In this document: piece by piece, positions 44,434 through 52,979 of the stretch
Layout: each line of letters opens with the position of its first letter
How positions within the stretch are numbered: position 1 is the first letter of the stretch
Assembly: GCA_047602575.1 (NCBI GenBank)
Contig: JASGGY010000003.1
Span: forward strand, 930,001-994,000
DNA length: 64,000 nucleotides
Reading direction: 5' to 3'
Source: UBA1366 sp047602575
Lineage (GTDB): Bacteria; Bacillota; Clostridia; Oscillospirales; Ruminococcaceae
The notes under the pieces: generated by a model
The model's database searches: none
What the model was told of the DNA's origin: nothing
Seen by the model: the letters and a program-made list of their open reading frames with translations, nothing else
Position numbers and translations under genes: made by a program

Positions 44434-44560
44434 TCGCTTTTTGGGGGGCGTTGCCCCTTGAGAATCCCGCCAAGAGGAGCAAGCTGCCGTGCGCGGCAGC
44501 TGCACCCCATTGGAAACCCATTGTTTTTCGGATTAGGGTTTGATTGATTTTTGACATTTG
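44434..44560 (+). repeat. Dispersed hairpin element, copy 5 (nested form)
   Basis: Hairpin GGGGCGTTGCCCC (44445-44457), then CCAAGAGG...CCATTGG arms enclosing a nested hairpin AGCTGCCG-TGCG-CGGCAGCT (44482-44501), then GAAACCCATTGTTTT. It follows the flavin reductase stop by nine bases. The rest of the gap to the response regulator holds no clear promoter. Confidence 0.8.
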
Positions 44561-44733
44561 TGATGAGATTTTCATTTGCGGATTTTTATTAATTGACGGT
44601 GGGCGCAGTTGCGCCTGGAATCTCCGATATCTTACTTCTGATGAACACGAAACATACACACGCGCGTGTTATGCTGATACCGACGCGGGAGAATGCCGCG
44701 GCAACACGGACAACGGAAAGGACTGAATGCGGA

Positions 44734-45405
44734 ATGAGCAAGCTGTTAATTGTGGATGATGAGCAGAAAATTCGCAACGTTGTGAAGGAGTATGCAGAGT
44801 TCGACGGGTATGAGGTGGACGAGGCAGCCGACGGGATGGAAGCGGTGCAAAAGGCGAAGTCCGGCGATTATGATTTGATTGTCATGGATATTATGATGCC
44901 CCGTCTTGACGGTTATTCCGCCTGCAAGGAAATCCGGAAAACCAAGGCCGTGCCGATGATCATGCTTTCCGCGCGCGGCGAGGAATACGACAAGCTGTTC
45001 GGCTTCGAGATCGGTGTGGACGACTATGTGGTCAAGCCCTTTTCGCCAAAAGAGCTGATGGCGCGCATCAGCGCGGTGCTCAAGCGCGCCGCGGCGGGTA
45101 CGGCGGAGCAGAACGTCGTGCGCTATGAAGGGTTGGAGATTAATTTCACCGCCCGCGAGGTGAAAATCGACAACGAACGCGTTGCGATGACACCCAAGGA
45201 ATACGATCTGCTGTTCTTTCTGGTCAAGAACATGAACATTGCGCTTTCCCGCGAAAAGCTGCTCGAAGAAGTGTGGGGCTATGATTTTTACGGCGACGAC
45301 CGCACGGTGGACACCCACATCAAGATGCTGCGCAACAGCCTCGGCGAATACCGCAATCTCATTGTGACCCTGAGAGGAATGGGATACAAGTTTGATAAAA
45401 TTTAA
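44734..45405 (+). CDS. OmpR-family response regulator
   Basis: A 223-residue two-component regulator. The receiver (1-120) has IVDDEQKIR, the phospho-acceptor Asp in IVMDIMMPRLDGYSAC, MIMLSAR and YVVKPFSPKEL. The C-terminal winged helix (about 130-223) has LTPKEYDLLFFL-type sequence, LSREKLLEEVWGYDFYGDDRTVDTHI and LRGMGYKF. It overlaps its histidine kinase by 14 bases. The signal is not known from sequence. The ATG at 44734 has AAAGGA upstream. Confidence 0.93.
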   Translation: MSKLLIVDDEQKIRNVVKEYAEFDGYEVDEAADGMEAVQKAKSGDYDLIVMDIMMPRLDGYSACKEIRKTKAVPMIMLSARGEEYDKLFGFEIGVDDYVVKPFSPKELMARISAVLKRAAAGTAEQNVVRYEGLEINFTAREVKIDNERVAMTPKEYDLLFFLVKNMNIALSREKLLEEVWGYDFYGDDRTVDTHIKMLRNSLGEYRNLIVTLRGMGYKFDKI

Positions 45406-46867
45406 AAAGCGCGCGCACAAGCCGGACAAGCCCGCTAAAAAAGGCTTTGCGCTGCTCAAGAACCGGACGCTGAAAACCTATGTCTGGATATACTTCATGA
45501 TTTTTACGGCGTTGATTCTGGTGCTGCTGTGGCTGTTTCAGTATGTTTTTCTGGAAAGCTATTACAAATCCATGAAAGCGCAGGATCTCAGCCGCGCAGC
45601 GGATAAAATCGAAGCGAACATCAGCAGCGGCGACTTAAACGGCGTGGTGCGGGACATTGCCTTTCACAACAACATCTATGTGCTGATTACCGATTCGATG
45701 GTCAATCCCATTCTTGATGAAAACGCGATGGGCAGCTTTTCGTTCTTCGACACCGATGTGCGCAACAACTTCAAACGCGGTGTGTTTGAGATGAAGGACA
45801 AGCTCGACGACTCCGGCGACAGCTTTATTACGCTCACGCACGAGAACAAGGATTTCAAAGCGGACGAAATGTTCTATGTCACGCGCGTGAGGGCAGCCGA
45901 CGGGGATTACCGGTATATTTTCCTCGAAACCCTCATCGAGCCGATTGACTCGACGGCGGCGATTATCAAAAAGCAACTGATTTATATCACGGTGATTTTG
46001 TTCGAGCTGGCATTTCTGATCACGCTGTTTATTTCCAAGCGGATTTCAAAGCCGATTGTGAGCGTGACGAAATCGGCGAAAAAATTTGCCGACGGTGATT
46101 TTAAAGCGGAGTTCAAGGGAACGGGCTATCTGGAGGTGCAGGAGCTTTCCGATGTGCTCAACAAGGCGCGGCACGAGGTGTCAAAGGTTTCCGACCTGCG
46201 CAAGGATCTGATTGCGAACATTTCCCACGACCTGCGCACGCCGCTGACAATGGTCAAGGCATATGCGGAGATGATCCGCGACCTTTCCGGCGACAACCCG
46301 AAAAAGCGCGCGGAGCACGTTCAGGTCATCATCGACGAAGCCGACCGGCTGACGAATCTGGTGACGAGCATTCTCGAGCTGTCAAAGCTCGAAAGCGGCA
46401 ATCTGGATCTGGATTTAGAAGAATTCAGCGTTCATGAAAAGATGCGCGAGGTCATGAACCGCTACCGGATTCTGATTGAGCGCGACGGCTATGACATCCG
46501 CTTCGAGCCGGACGCGGACAGCGTTTGTACCGCCGACCCCGCGCAGATCGATCAGGTTTTATACAACCTCATCAACAACGCCGTCAACTACTGCGGCGAG
46601 GACAAACAGATTCTCATCCGCCAGATCAACGCCCCCAACGGCGTGCGGATCGAGGTTTCCGACCACGGCAAGGGCATCTCAAAAGAGCTGCTCCCGCTGA
46701 TTTTCGACCGCTATTACCGCGACGAAAAATACAAGCGAGAAACCGTCGGCACAGGGCTGGGGCTTTCCATCGTCAAGGAAATCCTCAAAAAGCACAACTT
46801 CCCCTTCGGCGTGCAAAGCGTGGAAGGCGAAGGCTCAACATTCTGGTTTGAATTACGCACAAAATAA
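45392..46867 (+). CDS. Sensor histidine kinase
   Basis: A 491-residue membrane kinase starting at TTG (45392) within the regulator gene. It has two membrane segments (about 30-52 and 192-215) around an extracytoplasmic sensor of about 140 residues, a HAMP domain (SKRISKPIVSVTKSAKKFADGDF), the phosphorylated His in LIANISHDLRTPLTM, and ATP-binding boxes (LINNAVNYC, DHGKGI, GTGLGLSIVKEIL). It phosphorylates the regulator encoded just upstream. The sensor domain shows no recognised family. Confidence 0.93.
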   Translation: MIKFKKRAHKPDKPAKKGFALLKNRTLKTYVWIYFMIFTALILVLLWLFQYVFLESYYKSMKAQDLSRAADKIEANISSGDLNGVVRDIAFHNNIYVLITDSMVNPILDENAMGSFSFFDTDVRNNFKRGVFEMKDKLDDSGDSFITLTHENKDFKADEMFYVTRVRAADGDYRYIFLETLIEPIDSTAAIIKKQLIYITVILFELAFLITLFISKRISKPIVSVTKSAKKFADGDFKAEFKGTGYLEVQELSDVLNKARHEVSKVSDLRKDLIANISHDLRTPLTMVKAYAEMIRDLSGDNPKKRAEHVQVIIDEADRLTNLVTSILELSKLESGNLDLDLEEFSVHEKMREVMNRYRILIERDGYDIRFEPDADSVCTADPAQIDQVLYNLINNAVNYCGEDKQILIRQINAPNGVRIEVSDHGKGISKELLPLIFDRYYRDEKYKRETVGTGLGLSIVKEILKKHNFPFGVQSVEGEGSTFWFELRTK

Positions 46868-46990
46868 CAAAACAGCCCGCCTGCCAAAGGGGGCTTTGCC
46901 CCCTCTGGACTCCCCCACCAAAGGGTGCCTGCACCCTTTGGAAACCCTTTGTTTTTGTGATTGTGAATTTGCTGCATTTTGTACTTTGAG
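46868..46990 (+). repeat. Dispersed hairpin element, copy 6
   Basis: AGGGGGCTTTGCCCCCT (46888-46904) and CCAAAGGGTGCC / GCACCCTTTGG (46918-46941), then GAAACCCTTTGTTTTTGTG. It starts on the base after the histidine kinase stop and faces copy 7. Confidence 0.85.
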
Positions 46991-47046
46991 CCAATTAAGT
47001 CATTTTGTAGTCTTTCGTTTAAACATGCGGTGTAACGCCGTATAAT

Positions 47047-47081
47047 AAAAGAGCTTGTGAAAAAACGCACAAGCTCTTTTT
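47047..47081. terminator. Bidirectional terminator between convergent genes
   Basis: AAAAGAGCTTGTG / CACAAGCTCTTTT stem flanked by A and T runs. Confidence 0.7.
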
Positions 47082-47129
47082 AGTATCTCAAACCCATGTA
47101 ATCAATGCTCAATCCCATGAAATGATATA

Positions 47130-47262
47130 AACGATCAAGGTAAATAAGATCACAAATGATAAATAAACAAAAACAATGGGTTTCCAAAGGGTACTTGTAC
47201 CCTTTGGTAGGAGGTGTCGGAGGGCAACGCCCTCTGACTAAGTTTCATCAAATGTCTGCGGC
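47130..47262 (-). repeat. Dispersed hairpin element, copy 7
   Basis: Minus-strand orientation: GAGGGCGTTGCCCTC (47235-47221), then CCAAAGGGTAC / GTACCCTTTGG (47208-47185), then GAAACCCATTGTTTTTG. It lies about 13 bases after the stop of the Cys-rich protein gene and faces copy 6. Confidence 0.85.
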
Positions 47263-47274
47263 GCTGCTTTTTTA

Positions 47275-47532
47275 TCACCAATGCCGCTGTTTTAACGGGC
47301 AATGTGCGTCGGATTTTGCTGCGCGCAGTTCTGGGTAGCAGCCGCATTTTAAGCAGGTTCCGGCGCTGATGTGGGTGCAGTCGGCGCAAAGCGCCAGCCG
47401 CCTTGCGTATTCGACCGGTTCGGTGCGCTGCGGGGCGGGGATTTTTTCGATGCAGCCCTTAATTGCGGTTAAAATATCCTGTCTGCCCGCCGCTTCCAGA
47501 AGACAGCGTGTGCAGGGCTTTGTGTTCGTCAT
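47275..47532 (-). CDS. Small Cys-rich protein (DUF6171-like)
   Basis: An 85-residue protein with eight Cys in zinc- or cluster-like pairs: CTRC near the start, CADC, CLKCGCYPELRAA and a final CPLKQRHW. This pattern matches a small uncharacterised clostridial family. Function is unknown. Its ATG overlaps the stop of the arabinofuranosidase gene by four bases, so the two are translationally coupled. Confidence 0.7.
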   Translation of the reverse strand: MTNTKPCTRCLLEAAGRQDILTAIKGCIEKIPAPQRTEPVEYARRLALCADCTHISAGTCLKCGCYPELRAAKSDAHCPLKQRHW

Positions 47533-49010
47533 ACCCGCAGGGTCACCGCCGCAACCGTGCAGGCGGGAAGCACAACCGTGGCTCTGCCGTTTTCCGTTTT
47601 GACGGACAGGGGTGCGATGCCGACCTTGTCGGTGTTGTCAAAGGTGTTGTGGTCGTGCGCGTCGCCGGTGAGCATGCACGCTTCGGCGGAGCGGATTGTT
47701 CCGAACGCAGAACCGAGGTCGATTTCATAAGCCTTGTTCAGCGCGCAGTTGGAGAGGGTGACAAGAATCTCACCGTTTTCATTTACCGAAGCGGAGTGGC
47801 TGACGCAGGGGATTTCCGCCTCGCTGTCGGTGCTGTCGTTGTCGATGTGGCTGTAAATCAGCGTCGCGTCCTGATGCCCCTTGAACAGATCAAATACGTG
47901 ATAGGTGGGCGTTTTCACGGTCACATCGCCCTCTGTGAGCAGGATCGCCTGCAGCACGTTGACCGCCTGCGCGATGTTCGCCATATAAACCCGATCGGCG
48001 TGGGCGTTGAAGATGTTGAGATTGATCGCCGCGACAATGGCATCCCGCATGGTGTTCTGCTGATAAAGAAAGCCGGGATTCGTGCCCTCCTCGACATCAA
48101 ACCAGCAGCCCCACTCGTCCACGAACAGCCCGATTTTCTTTTCGGGGTCATAGCGGTTCATAATCTCGCCGTGACGGGTGATCAGTTCTTCCATAAAGAG
48201 CGTGTTCTTGATGGTTTTGTAATATTCCTCGTCGGTGAATGTCGTGGCGCTGCCCTTATGACCCCAGTCGCCGGTCGGCAGAGTGTAATAATGCAGCGAA
48301 AGCCCGTTGACGTTCCATTGGTTGAGGTTTTTCATGCAGACCTCCGTCCAGTGATAGTCGCTGGAATTCGGTCCGCAGGCGATTTTGAACAGCTCGTTTC
48401 CGCTGTAATTCCTGCAATAGGTCTGATACCGGCGGTAGGTGTCGCAATAAAACTCGGCGGTCATATTGCCGCCGCAGCCCCAGCTTTCGTTGCCGATGCC
48501 GAGGTATTTGAGCTTCCACGGCTGTTTCCTGCCGTTTTCCCTGCGCAGCTCCGCCATCGGGGATACGCCGTCAAAGGTCATGTATTCCACCCACTGGGAA
48601 AGCTCCTCGACCGTGCCGCTGCCGACATTGCCGCTGATATAAGGCTCGCAGCCCACCAGCTCGCAGAAGCGCAGAAACTCATGCGTGCCGAAGCTGTTGT
48701 CCTCCACCACGCCGCCCCAATGGGAATTGATCATCCGTTTGCGGCTGGATTTTTCGCCGATGCCGTCCTTCCAGTGGTACTCGTCCGCAAAGCAGCCGCC
48801 CGGCCAGCGAAGCACCGGAAGCTTGATCTGCCGGAATGCTTCAATCACATCCTTGCGGAAGCCCTCGATCTGCGGGATGTCACTGTTCTCGCCGACGTAA
48901 ATTCCGTCGTAGACGCAGCGGCCTAAATGCTCGGAAAAGTTGCCGTAAATCTCGCGGTTGATGCGGCTTTTTCGATCAAGCGGGTTGAGCGTAAGTTTTA
49001 AGGTTTTCAT
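47529..49010 (-). CDS. Intracellular alpha-L-arabinofuranosidase, GH51
   Basis: A 493-residue enzyme without signal peptide that releases arabinose from imported arabino-oligosaccharides. It has IYGNFSEHLGRCVYDGIYV, LRWPGGCFADEYHW, the acid/base Glu175 in GIGNESWGCGG and the nucleophile Glu299 in FVDEWGCW, followed by the C-terminal beta domain. The ATG at 49010 follows AAAGGA. A divergent AraC-type regulator next to it is probably its controller, with interleaved promoters between them. Confidence 0.94.
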   Translation of the reverse strand: MKTLKLTLNPLDRKSRINREIYGNFSEHLGRCVYDGIYVGENSDIPQIEGFRKDVIEAFRQIKLPVLRWPGGCFADEYHWKDGIGEKSSRKRMINSHWGGVVEDNSFGTHEFLRFCELVGCEPYISGNVGSGTVEELSQWVEYMTFDGVSPMAELRRENGRKQPWKLKYLGIGNESWGCGGNMTAEFYCDTYRRYQTYCRNYSGNELFKIACGPNSSDYHWTEVCMKNLNQWNVNGLSLHYYTLPTGDWGHKGSATTFTDEEYYKTIKNTLFMEELITRHGEIMNRYDPEKKIGLFVDEWGCWFDVEEGTNPGFLYQQNTMRDAIVAAINLNIFNAHADRVYMANIAQAVNVLQAILLTEGDVTVKTPTYHVFDLFKGHQDATLIYSHIDNDSTDSEAEIPCVSHSASVNENGEILVTLSNCALNKAYEIDLGSAFGTIRSAEACMLTGDAHDHNTFDNTDKVGIAPLSVKTENGRATVVLPACTVAAVTLRV

Positions 49011-49137
49011 GATTTTATTCCTTTCTGTTATCGTTCTCATGATAATGCCCATGCACTCCATGTTCAAATCGTTATGAGAGATCTTGCATGGGCTCGACCC
49101 TTCTCCTGTGCTGATTTATTAATCCTTCACGCTATTT

Positions 49138-49165
49138 ATTATACCACTTGACAGATTTTTTGCAA
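49138..49165 (-). promoter_or_regulatory. Promoter of the arabinofuranosidase gene
   Basis: On the minus strand TTGCAA (49165-49160), a 16-base spacer and extended -10 TGGTATAAT (TATAAT at 49143-49138). Confidence 0.65.
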
Positions 49166-49176
49166 TGATGTATCAT
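49148..49176 (+). promoter_or_regulatory. Promoter of the AraC-type regulator gene
   Basis: TTGACA (49148-49153), a 17-base spacer and TATCAT (49171-49176). It is interleaved with the opposite promoter, so the two cannot be occupied at once. Confidence 0.6.
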
Positions 49177-49219
49177 ATGGATTGAACTGATCTATCCTGC
49201 GATTGATAAGGAGGAAACC

Positions 49220-49996
49220 ATGGAGCTTCACGCGATGGGCATGGATTATAAACACGACAGGGATTTTCTCGTTGATCGACCCGCCGGTTCGGGCGACAGC
49301 CTGATTCTGATCTTTTTGTCGCCCGCGCAGATCAGGCTGAACAATCTTACGGCGCATCTGCCCGCGGGCAGCGCAGTCGTGTTTTCGGGAAGCTTTGCGC
49401 AGCACTACGGCGCGGACGGGCAGGATTATGTCAACCACTGGGTGCATTTCGATTTTAGCGGCGAGGAAGCGTTTATCGAGCGGATCGGTCTTCCGCTGAA
49501 CACGCCCATCCGCGCGGCGGATCTTGCGGCGGCGGAAAGCATTTTAAAGCTGCTCAGCATTGAGTCCATCTCCGACGGCGAGAACGCGGCGGACTGTGTT
49601 GATCTGCTGCTGCGGCTGCTGCTCTCAAAGCTTGCCGAGGGCGCGGAACGGGGCGCGGAACAGGGCTTTTCCCACCGTGCCGCCTTAAAAGAGCTGCGCG
49701 CCTGCATCTACCGGACGCCCTCCGTGTACCGCAGCGTGGAAGAAATGGCAAGGGGGCTGTCGCTCAGCCCCTCTCATTTTCAGCATCTGTATCAGCGCGA
49801 ATTCGGCGTAAGCTGTTACGAAGACACCATCCGCGCAAGGCTTGACATGGCGAAATATTACCTGAAAACCACCGCACTGCCCGTCAAAAGCATCGCCAAG
49901 CTCTGCGGGTACGAAAACGACGTGCATTTCATCCGCCAGTTCAAGAAGCGCACGGGCATGACCGCGGGGGCGTATCGGGGATTGGGAATTATTTAA
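49220..49996 (+). CDS. AraC-family transcription regulator
   Basis: A 258-residue regulator with an N-terminal cupin-type sensing domain (LPAGSAVVFSGSFAQHY, VNHWVHFDF) and a C-terminal double helix-turn-helix (VEEMARGLSLSPSHFQHLYQREFGVS and IAKLCGYENDVHFIRQFKKRTGMTAGAYR are shown here only as landmarks of the two helices). It probably senses arabinose or an arabino-oligosaccharide and controls the divergent GH51 gene. AAGGAGG precedes the ATG. Confidence 0.88.
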   Translation: MELHAMGMDYKHDRDFLVDRPAGSGDSLILIFLSPAQIRLNNLTAHLPAGSAVVFSGSFAQHYGADGQDYVNHWVHFDFSGEEAFIERIGLPLNTPIRAADLAAAESILKLLSIESISDGENAADCVDLLLRLLLSKLAEGAERGAEQGFSHRAALKELRACIYRTPSVYRSVEEMARGLSLSPSHFQHLYQREFGVSCYEDTIRARLDMAKYYLKTTALPVKSIAKLCGYENDVHFIRQFKKRTGMTAGAYRGLGII

Positions 49997-50049
49997 AGCT
50001 CCACCGCACCATTCAATTGATTTTGCGTTATTAAGAACGTCGTTTAAAC

Positions 50050-50505
50050 TTATTCCGAATAACATATATAAACGTATCGCTCGTTATCGACCGCTTTTGT
50101 AATATAAACAGAAATCTCTGCTCTGCTTTTTTTCATGATCATCTGCCTCGTTGAAAATCCGACATAATAATATGCAAGATCATTGTAATTCAAATCCCAA
50201 TTATCCATGATCCGCTCCGGATGCGGTATTGCCGACAGATCTTCCTCCGGATGATAGTTCGCATCTTCTATCAGAGATATAAAACCGCCCAAATCATTTT
50301 CAGATAATTTGAATTTCAATGCAATTGTTTGGCTGTCAGCGCTTAAATCTTTTTTTAAGTACTCATATGCCGTTTGACTGGGAAGCTCAAATCCCAGTCT
50401 GTTTTTCAAGTTATACTTTGAAAAATGCAGACAAATCATAATCCCGCTGCATACTGCTATACTCGTAATAATCAAAATCAGGATCCTTTTCTTCTTTTTC
50501 GTCAT
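50050..50505 (-). CDS. 151-residue membrane-anchored protein, copy B
   Basis: One N-terminal membrane segment (about 7-27) and an exposed domain of about 120 residues (for example SADSQTIALKFKLSEN and DNWDLNYNDLAYYYVGFSTRQ). It is about 84% identical by eye to the protein at 61843-62298, including its ribosome site ACTGGAGGTA. It overlaps the stop of a Hint fragment by four bases. It could be an immunity or accessory protein of the toxin array, since a copy lies directly after an effector at each end. The family was not recognised. Confidence 0.7.
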   Translation of the reverse strand: MTKKKKRILILIITSIAVCSGIMICLHFSKYNLKNRLGFELPSQTAYEYLKKDLSADSQTIALKFKLSENDLGGFISLIEDANYHPEEDLSAIPHPERIMDNWDLNYNDLAYYYVGFSTRQMIMKKSRAEISVYITKAVDNERYVYICYSE

Positions 50506-50869
50506 TTACATACCTCCAGTAAAAATTTGGGTCTTGATTTGATTCGCAAAAACCAGCCTCGAAAAGTAATATTATGAGTCGCTAAAATCGGCACATCGCC
50601 GACAAAGTAAGTATGGAAATCCTCAACCTCAAGGTTATAAACCTTAATCGGCTTGTCTAGCTTTTCAAGCTGAGAACCAGTAACAACAGAGGTCGTTCCG
50701 TCAAGCACATAAATCTCATCGCCAACAGCCAGATCACCGGCTGCAACCCAGCCCTTGTCTACCACGTAGAACGGATGATTCGTCGTTGTGTCAATTGTTC
50801 CGGTCGTGGTGTAAAGATGCAGAAGCTCGTCGGTTTCGTAAAATACATAAACGGGATATTCGTATCCCG
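50502..50869 (-). pseudogene. Truncated Hint-domain cassette
   Basis: Open frame without a proper start after TGA at 50870-50872. It carries the C-terminal two thirds of a Hint domain (ETDELLHLYTTTGTIDTTTNHPFYV, VGDEIYVLDG and YNLEVEDFHTYFVGD are visible in sequence) and then a short tail of about 25 residues (HNITFRGWFLRIKSRPK). Bases 50590-50839 repeat 51505-51754 closely. The tail seems too short to be a toxin, so this is probably the remnant of a displaced cassette. Confidence 0.7.
50590..50839 (-). repeat. Hint repeat, copy 1 of 2
   Basis: A 250-base direct repeat of 51505-51754 without gaps, with roughly twenty base differences. It codes for the second part of the Hint domain in both and ends close to the HN that marks the Hint cleavage point. 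Confidence 0.85.
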
Positions 50870-50888
50870 TTCATATACACTTCAATTG

Positions 50889-51221
50889 TTATTTTATAGT
50901 TATATTGATATAATACCCCCATGAATCATTTGATGCAGTTACATATCTGTATTCAACATAATTGCATTCATAAACTTTAGTGTAGTAATTTAAATAACCG
51001 AACTCAAGAAACTCAGCCATTTTATGAAACAATATAGCTGCATTTTTTTCACTAAACTCATTCATTGTTATTTTCACTTCATGAATTTGATTTTCATCAA
51101 CGTTTATTGAAAAGTATGCTATTTTATCATTTAATATATGTTGGCACAAATAATAAAGCTCACTTATTATCCCTTGGCTTGTTTGTAATTCCAACGTATT
51201 CAATAAGTAATCCGAAAACAT
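50889..51221 (-). CDS. Small protein after the Hint toxin, immunity candidate
   Basis: A 110-residue soluble acidic protein (MFSDYLLNTLELQTSQG start). The ATG at 51221 has a perfect AAGGAGG. It follows the Hint-toxin stop by 45 bases on the same strand and is AT-rich. No family was recognised; its size, charge and place are those of an immunity protein for the toxin encoded just upstream. Confidence 0.65.
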   Translation of the reverse strand: MFSDYLLNTLELQTSQGIISELYYLCQHILNDKIAYFSINVDENQIHEVKITMNEFSEKNAAILFHKMAEFLEFGYLNYYTKVYECNYVEYRYVTASNDSWGYYINITIK

Positions 51222-51266
51222 GATAACCTCCTTAATATAAAGATTGTTTACATGTGAAAGCAATAA

Positions 51267-52016
51267 TCATGGTCTAAATACAGTTACTATCAAATTCCAT
51301 GCATTAACAACAACACCATTACCAAAAATGTCCTTATGAAGCCATGTATCATTATAGTCTTGGTAATTTGGATCGTTGTTATTAATTATATCATCAATTT
51401 CTTCAGCTGAAAACCCTCTTTCATTAGCTCTATCTGCGGCATGACCACTAAATGTATACCCATCAGGTGTCACATCACCTTGCTCATAATTATGCACCAA
51501 AACCGGCACATCGCCGACAAAGTAAGTATGGAAATCCTCAACCTCAAGGTTATAAACCTTAATCGGCTTGTCTAGCTTTTCAAGCTGAGAACCAGTAACA
51601 ACAGAGGTCGTTCCGTCAAGCGCATAAATCTCGTCGCCAACAGCCAGATCACCAGCAGCAACCCAGCCTTTATCCACCACATAGAACGGATGATTCGTCG
51701 TCGTATCAATCGTTCCGGCCGTAGTATAAAGGTGTAGAAGCTCATCAGTTTCGTGGATATAAACCTTCGTTACCGCTTTCAGTTCGGTTTCGCCGGTTTG
51801 GGTATTGTATGCCCATACCTTGTCACCGACTTTGATTTCATCAATGCGTTTCTGACCGTCCTCAGTTGATACAAGCGTATCCCCCGTGAAGCAGTTCTGG
51901 TGCAGGGATGCAAGCATTGCTACAAACTGAATGGAACGTACGCCGACTAAATCCCAGTCACAGGCTTCAGCAGCATCCATGATGCTGTCCCATTGATTCT
52001 TCAGACTTACTTCAGG
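51267..52016 (-). CDS. Orphan Hint-toxin cassette (Hint domain plus DUF4258-like tail)
   Basis: The open frame follows TAG (52017-52019); an ATG at 51980 is the first Met. The Hint domain starts at CFTGDTLVSTEDGQKRIDEI and ends at VGDVPVLVHN, the usual self-cleavage boundary. The tail of about 72 residues (YTFSGHAADRANERGFSAEEIDDIINN...WNLIVTVF) resembles DUF4258/RelE-like small toxins. The part before the Hint domain (EVSLKNQWDSIMDAAEACDWDLVGV) looks like the end of a larger carrier that is no longer present. It is therefore probably a silent cassette unless joined to a carrier. Confidence 0.7.
   Translation of the reverse strand, partial: PEVSLKNQWDSIMDAAEACDWDLVGVRSIQFVAMLASLHQNCFTGDTLVSTEDGQKRIDEIKVGDKVWAYNTQTGETELKAVTKVYIHETDELLHLYTTAGTIDTTTNHPFYVVDKGWVAAGDLAVGDEIYALDGTTSVVTGSQLEKLDKPIKVYNLEVEDFHTYFVGDVPVLVHNYEQGDVTPDGYTFSGHAADRANERGFSAEEIDDIINNNDPNYQDYNDTWLHKDIFGNGVVVNAWNLIVTVFRP
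51505..51754 (-). repeat. Hint repeat, copy 2 of 2
   Basis: Direct repeat partner of 50590-50839, offset 915 bases, lying within the complete Hint domain. Confidence 0.85.
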
Positions 52017-52036
52017 CTAGACTTTGCTTTAAATTG

Positions 52037-52960
52037 CTACCCCTTTTGAACCCGCCAAATCAGTCTTTTTGACGGCTTTCCTGTTTTGATGAAATCCTCA
52101 ACCGCCGTTTTAAAAACTTCCGATGCTTCGGAAATCATATAATTCGGATAGGTTTCTCCGGACAGCTCCGTAAAGTTTTCGTCGTTTGATCCATTATCAT
52201 AATAATAAATGCTTTCGTCATATTCGTTAATCACACCAAGAGAAAATTTACCGTCAGCCATCGTTATACTGAGGACATACATCTCAGTTTCTGTTTCGTT
52301 CCCACAAATGTCCAGTGAGGACAGCTTTCCGGATTTAAACTGCTTTATGGCAAGATTGATCAACTTTTTCGCTGTGTATTTTTCTAGCGCTTCCGCATCA
52401 AACTCCGTCATCTTTCCATCCGTCAGGACGGAGCGGAACGAAGCCACCGCAAGACTGTTGCTTTTCACTGGCATCCGAACCTCCATATCATCCTGCGGCT
52501 CGGATATGTAGAGCGTTTTACCCGTTTCCATGTCGGTTACTCGCCAGCGAACTTCCTTAATCACATCACCTTTTAGTATCAAATTTGAAAATGTCATTAA
52601 AAAATATGAAGTTTTTCCTACCATCCACTGAGGAAAATCATTACCTGCTATTTTTACCTTTGTTTCATTCCCTGATCCGTTGTCGTACTGATAAATCTTA
52701 CCGTTGGCATCATCTTTTACAGAGAGTACGCATTGGTTTTTTTCTACTTTTGCTGATACCTGTAAAACATAGTCACCTTTTTTCGATTCGCACTCTGCAT
52801 TTTTTACTCGAAACATTGAGATTCCACTTAGCAATGACTGATCAGCCTTAAAGATTCCCACTTTATTAATTGCATCCTCATCAAGCTTAAAAACACTTCC
52901 ATCATATTGTTCAAAAAATATTTTCGTTATATAATTCACAGAACCATCAATCACAACCAT
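52037..52960 (-). CDS. Protein with two tandem domains, immunity candidate for the deaminase-like toxin
   Basis: A 307-residue soluble protein. It contains the same domain twice, at about 55-145 and 220-307: GDYVLQVSAK...IYQYDNGSGNETKVKI...WRV and EMYVLSITMA...IYYYDNGSNDENFTEL...WRV. The family was not recognised. AAAGGATG precedes the ATG and the gene follows the deaminase-like cassette by 19 bases, the standard place for an immunity gene. The tandem form suggests fusion of two immunity units. Confidence 0.65.
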   Translation of the reverse strand: MVVIDGSVNYITKIFFEQYDGSVFKLDEDAINKVGIFKADQSLLSGISMFRVKNAECESKKGDYVLQVSAKVEKNQCVLSVKDDANGKIYQYDNGSGNETKVKIAGNDFPQWMVGKTSYFLMTFSNLILKGDVIKEVRWRVTDMETGKTLYISEPQDDMEVRMPVKSNSLAVASFRSVLTDGKMTEFDAEALEKYTAKKLINLAIKQFKSGKLSSLDICGNETETEMYVLSITMADGKFSLGVINEYDESIYYYDNGSNDENFTELSGETYPNYMISEASEVFKTAVEDFIKTGKPSKRLIWRVQKG

Positions 52961-52979
52961 GCAAATTCATCCTTTCAAA

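Noticed and set aside
5639..47262. Dispersed element as a known insertion sequence
   Set aside because: No transposase gene, no consistent terminal inverted repeats around the full unit, and no target duplication could be seen.
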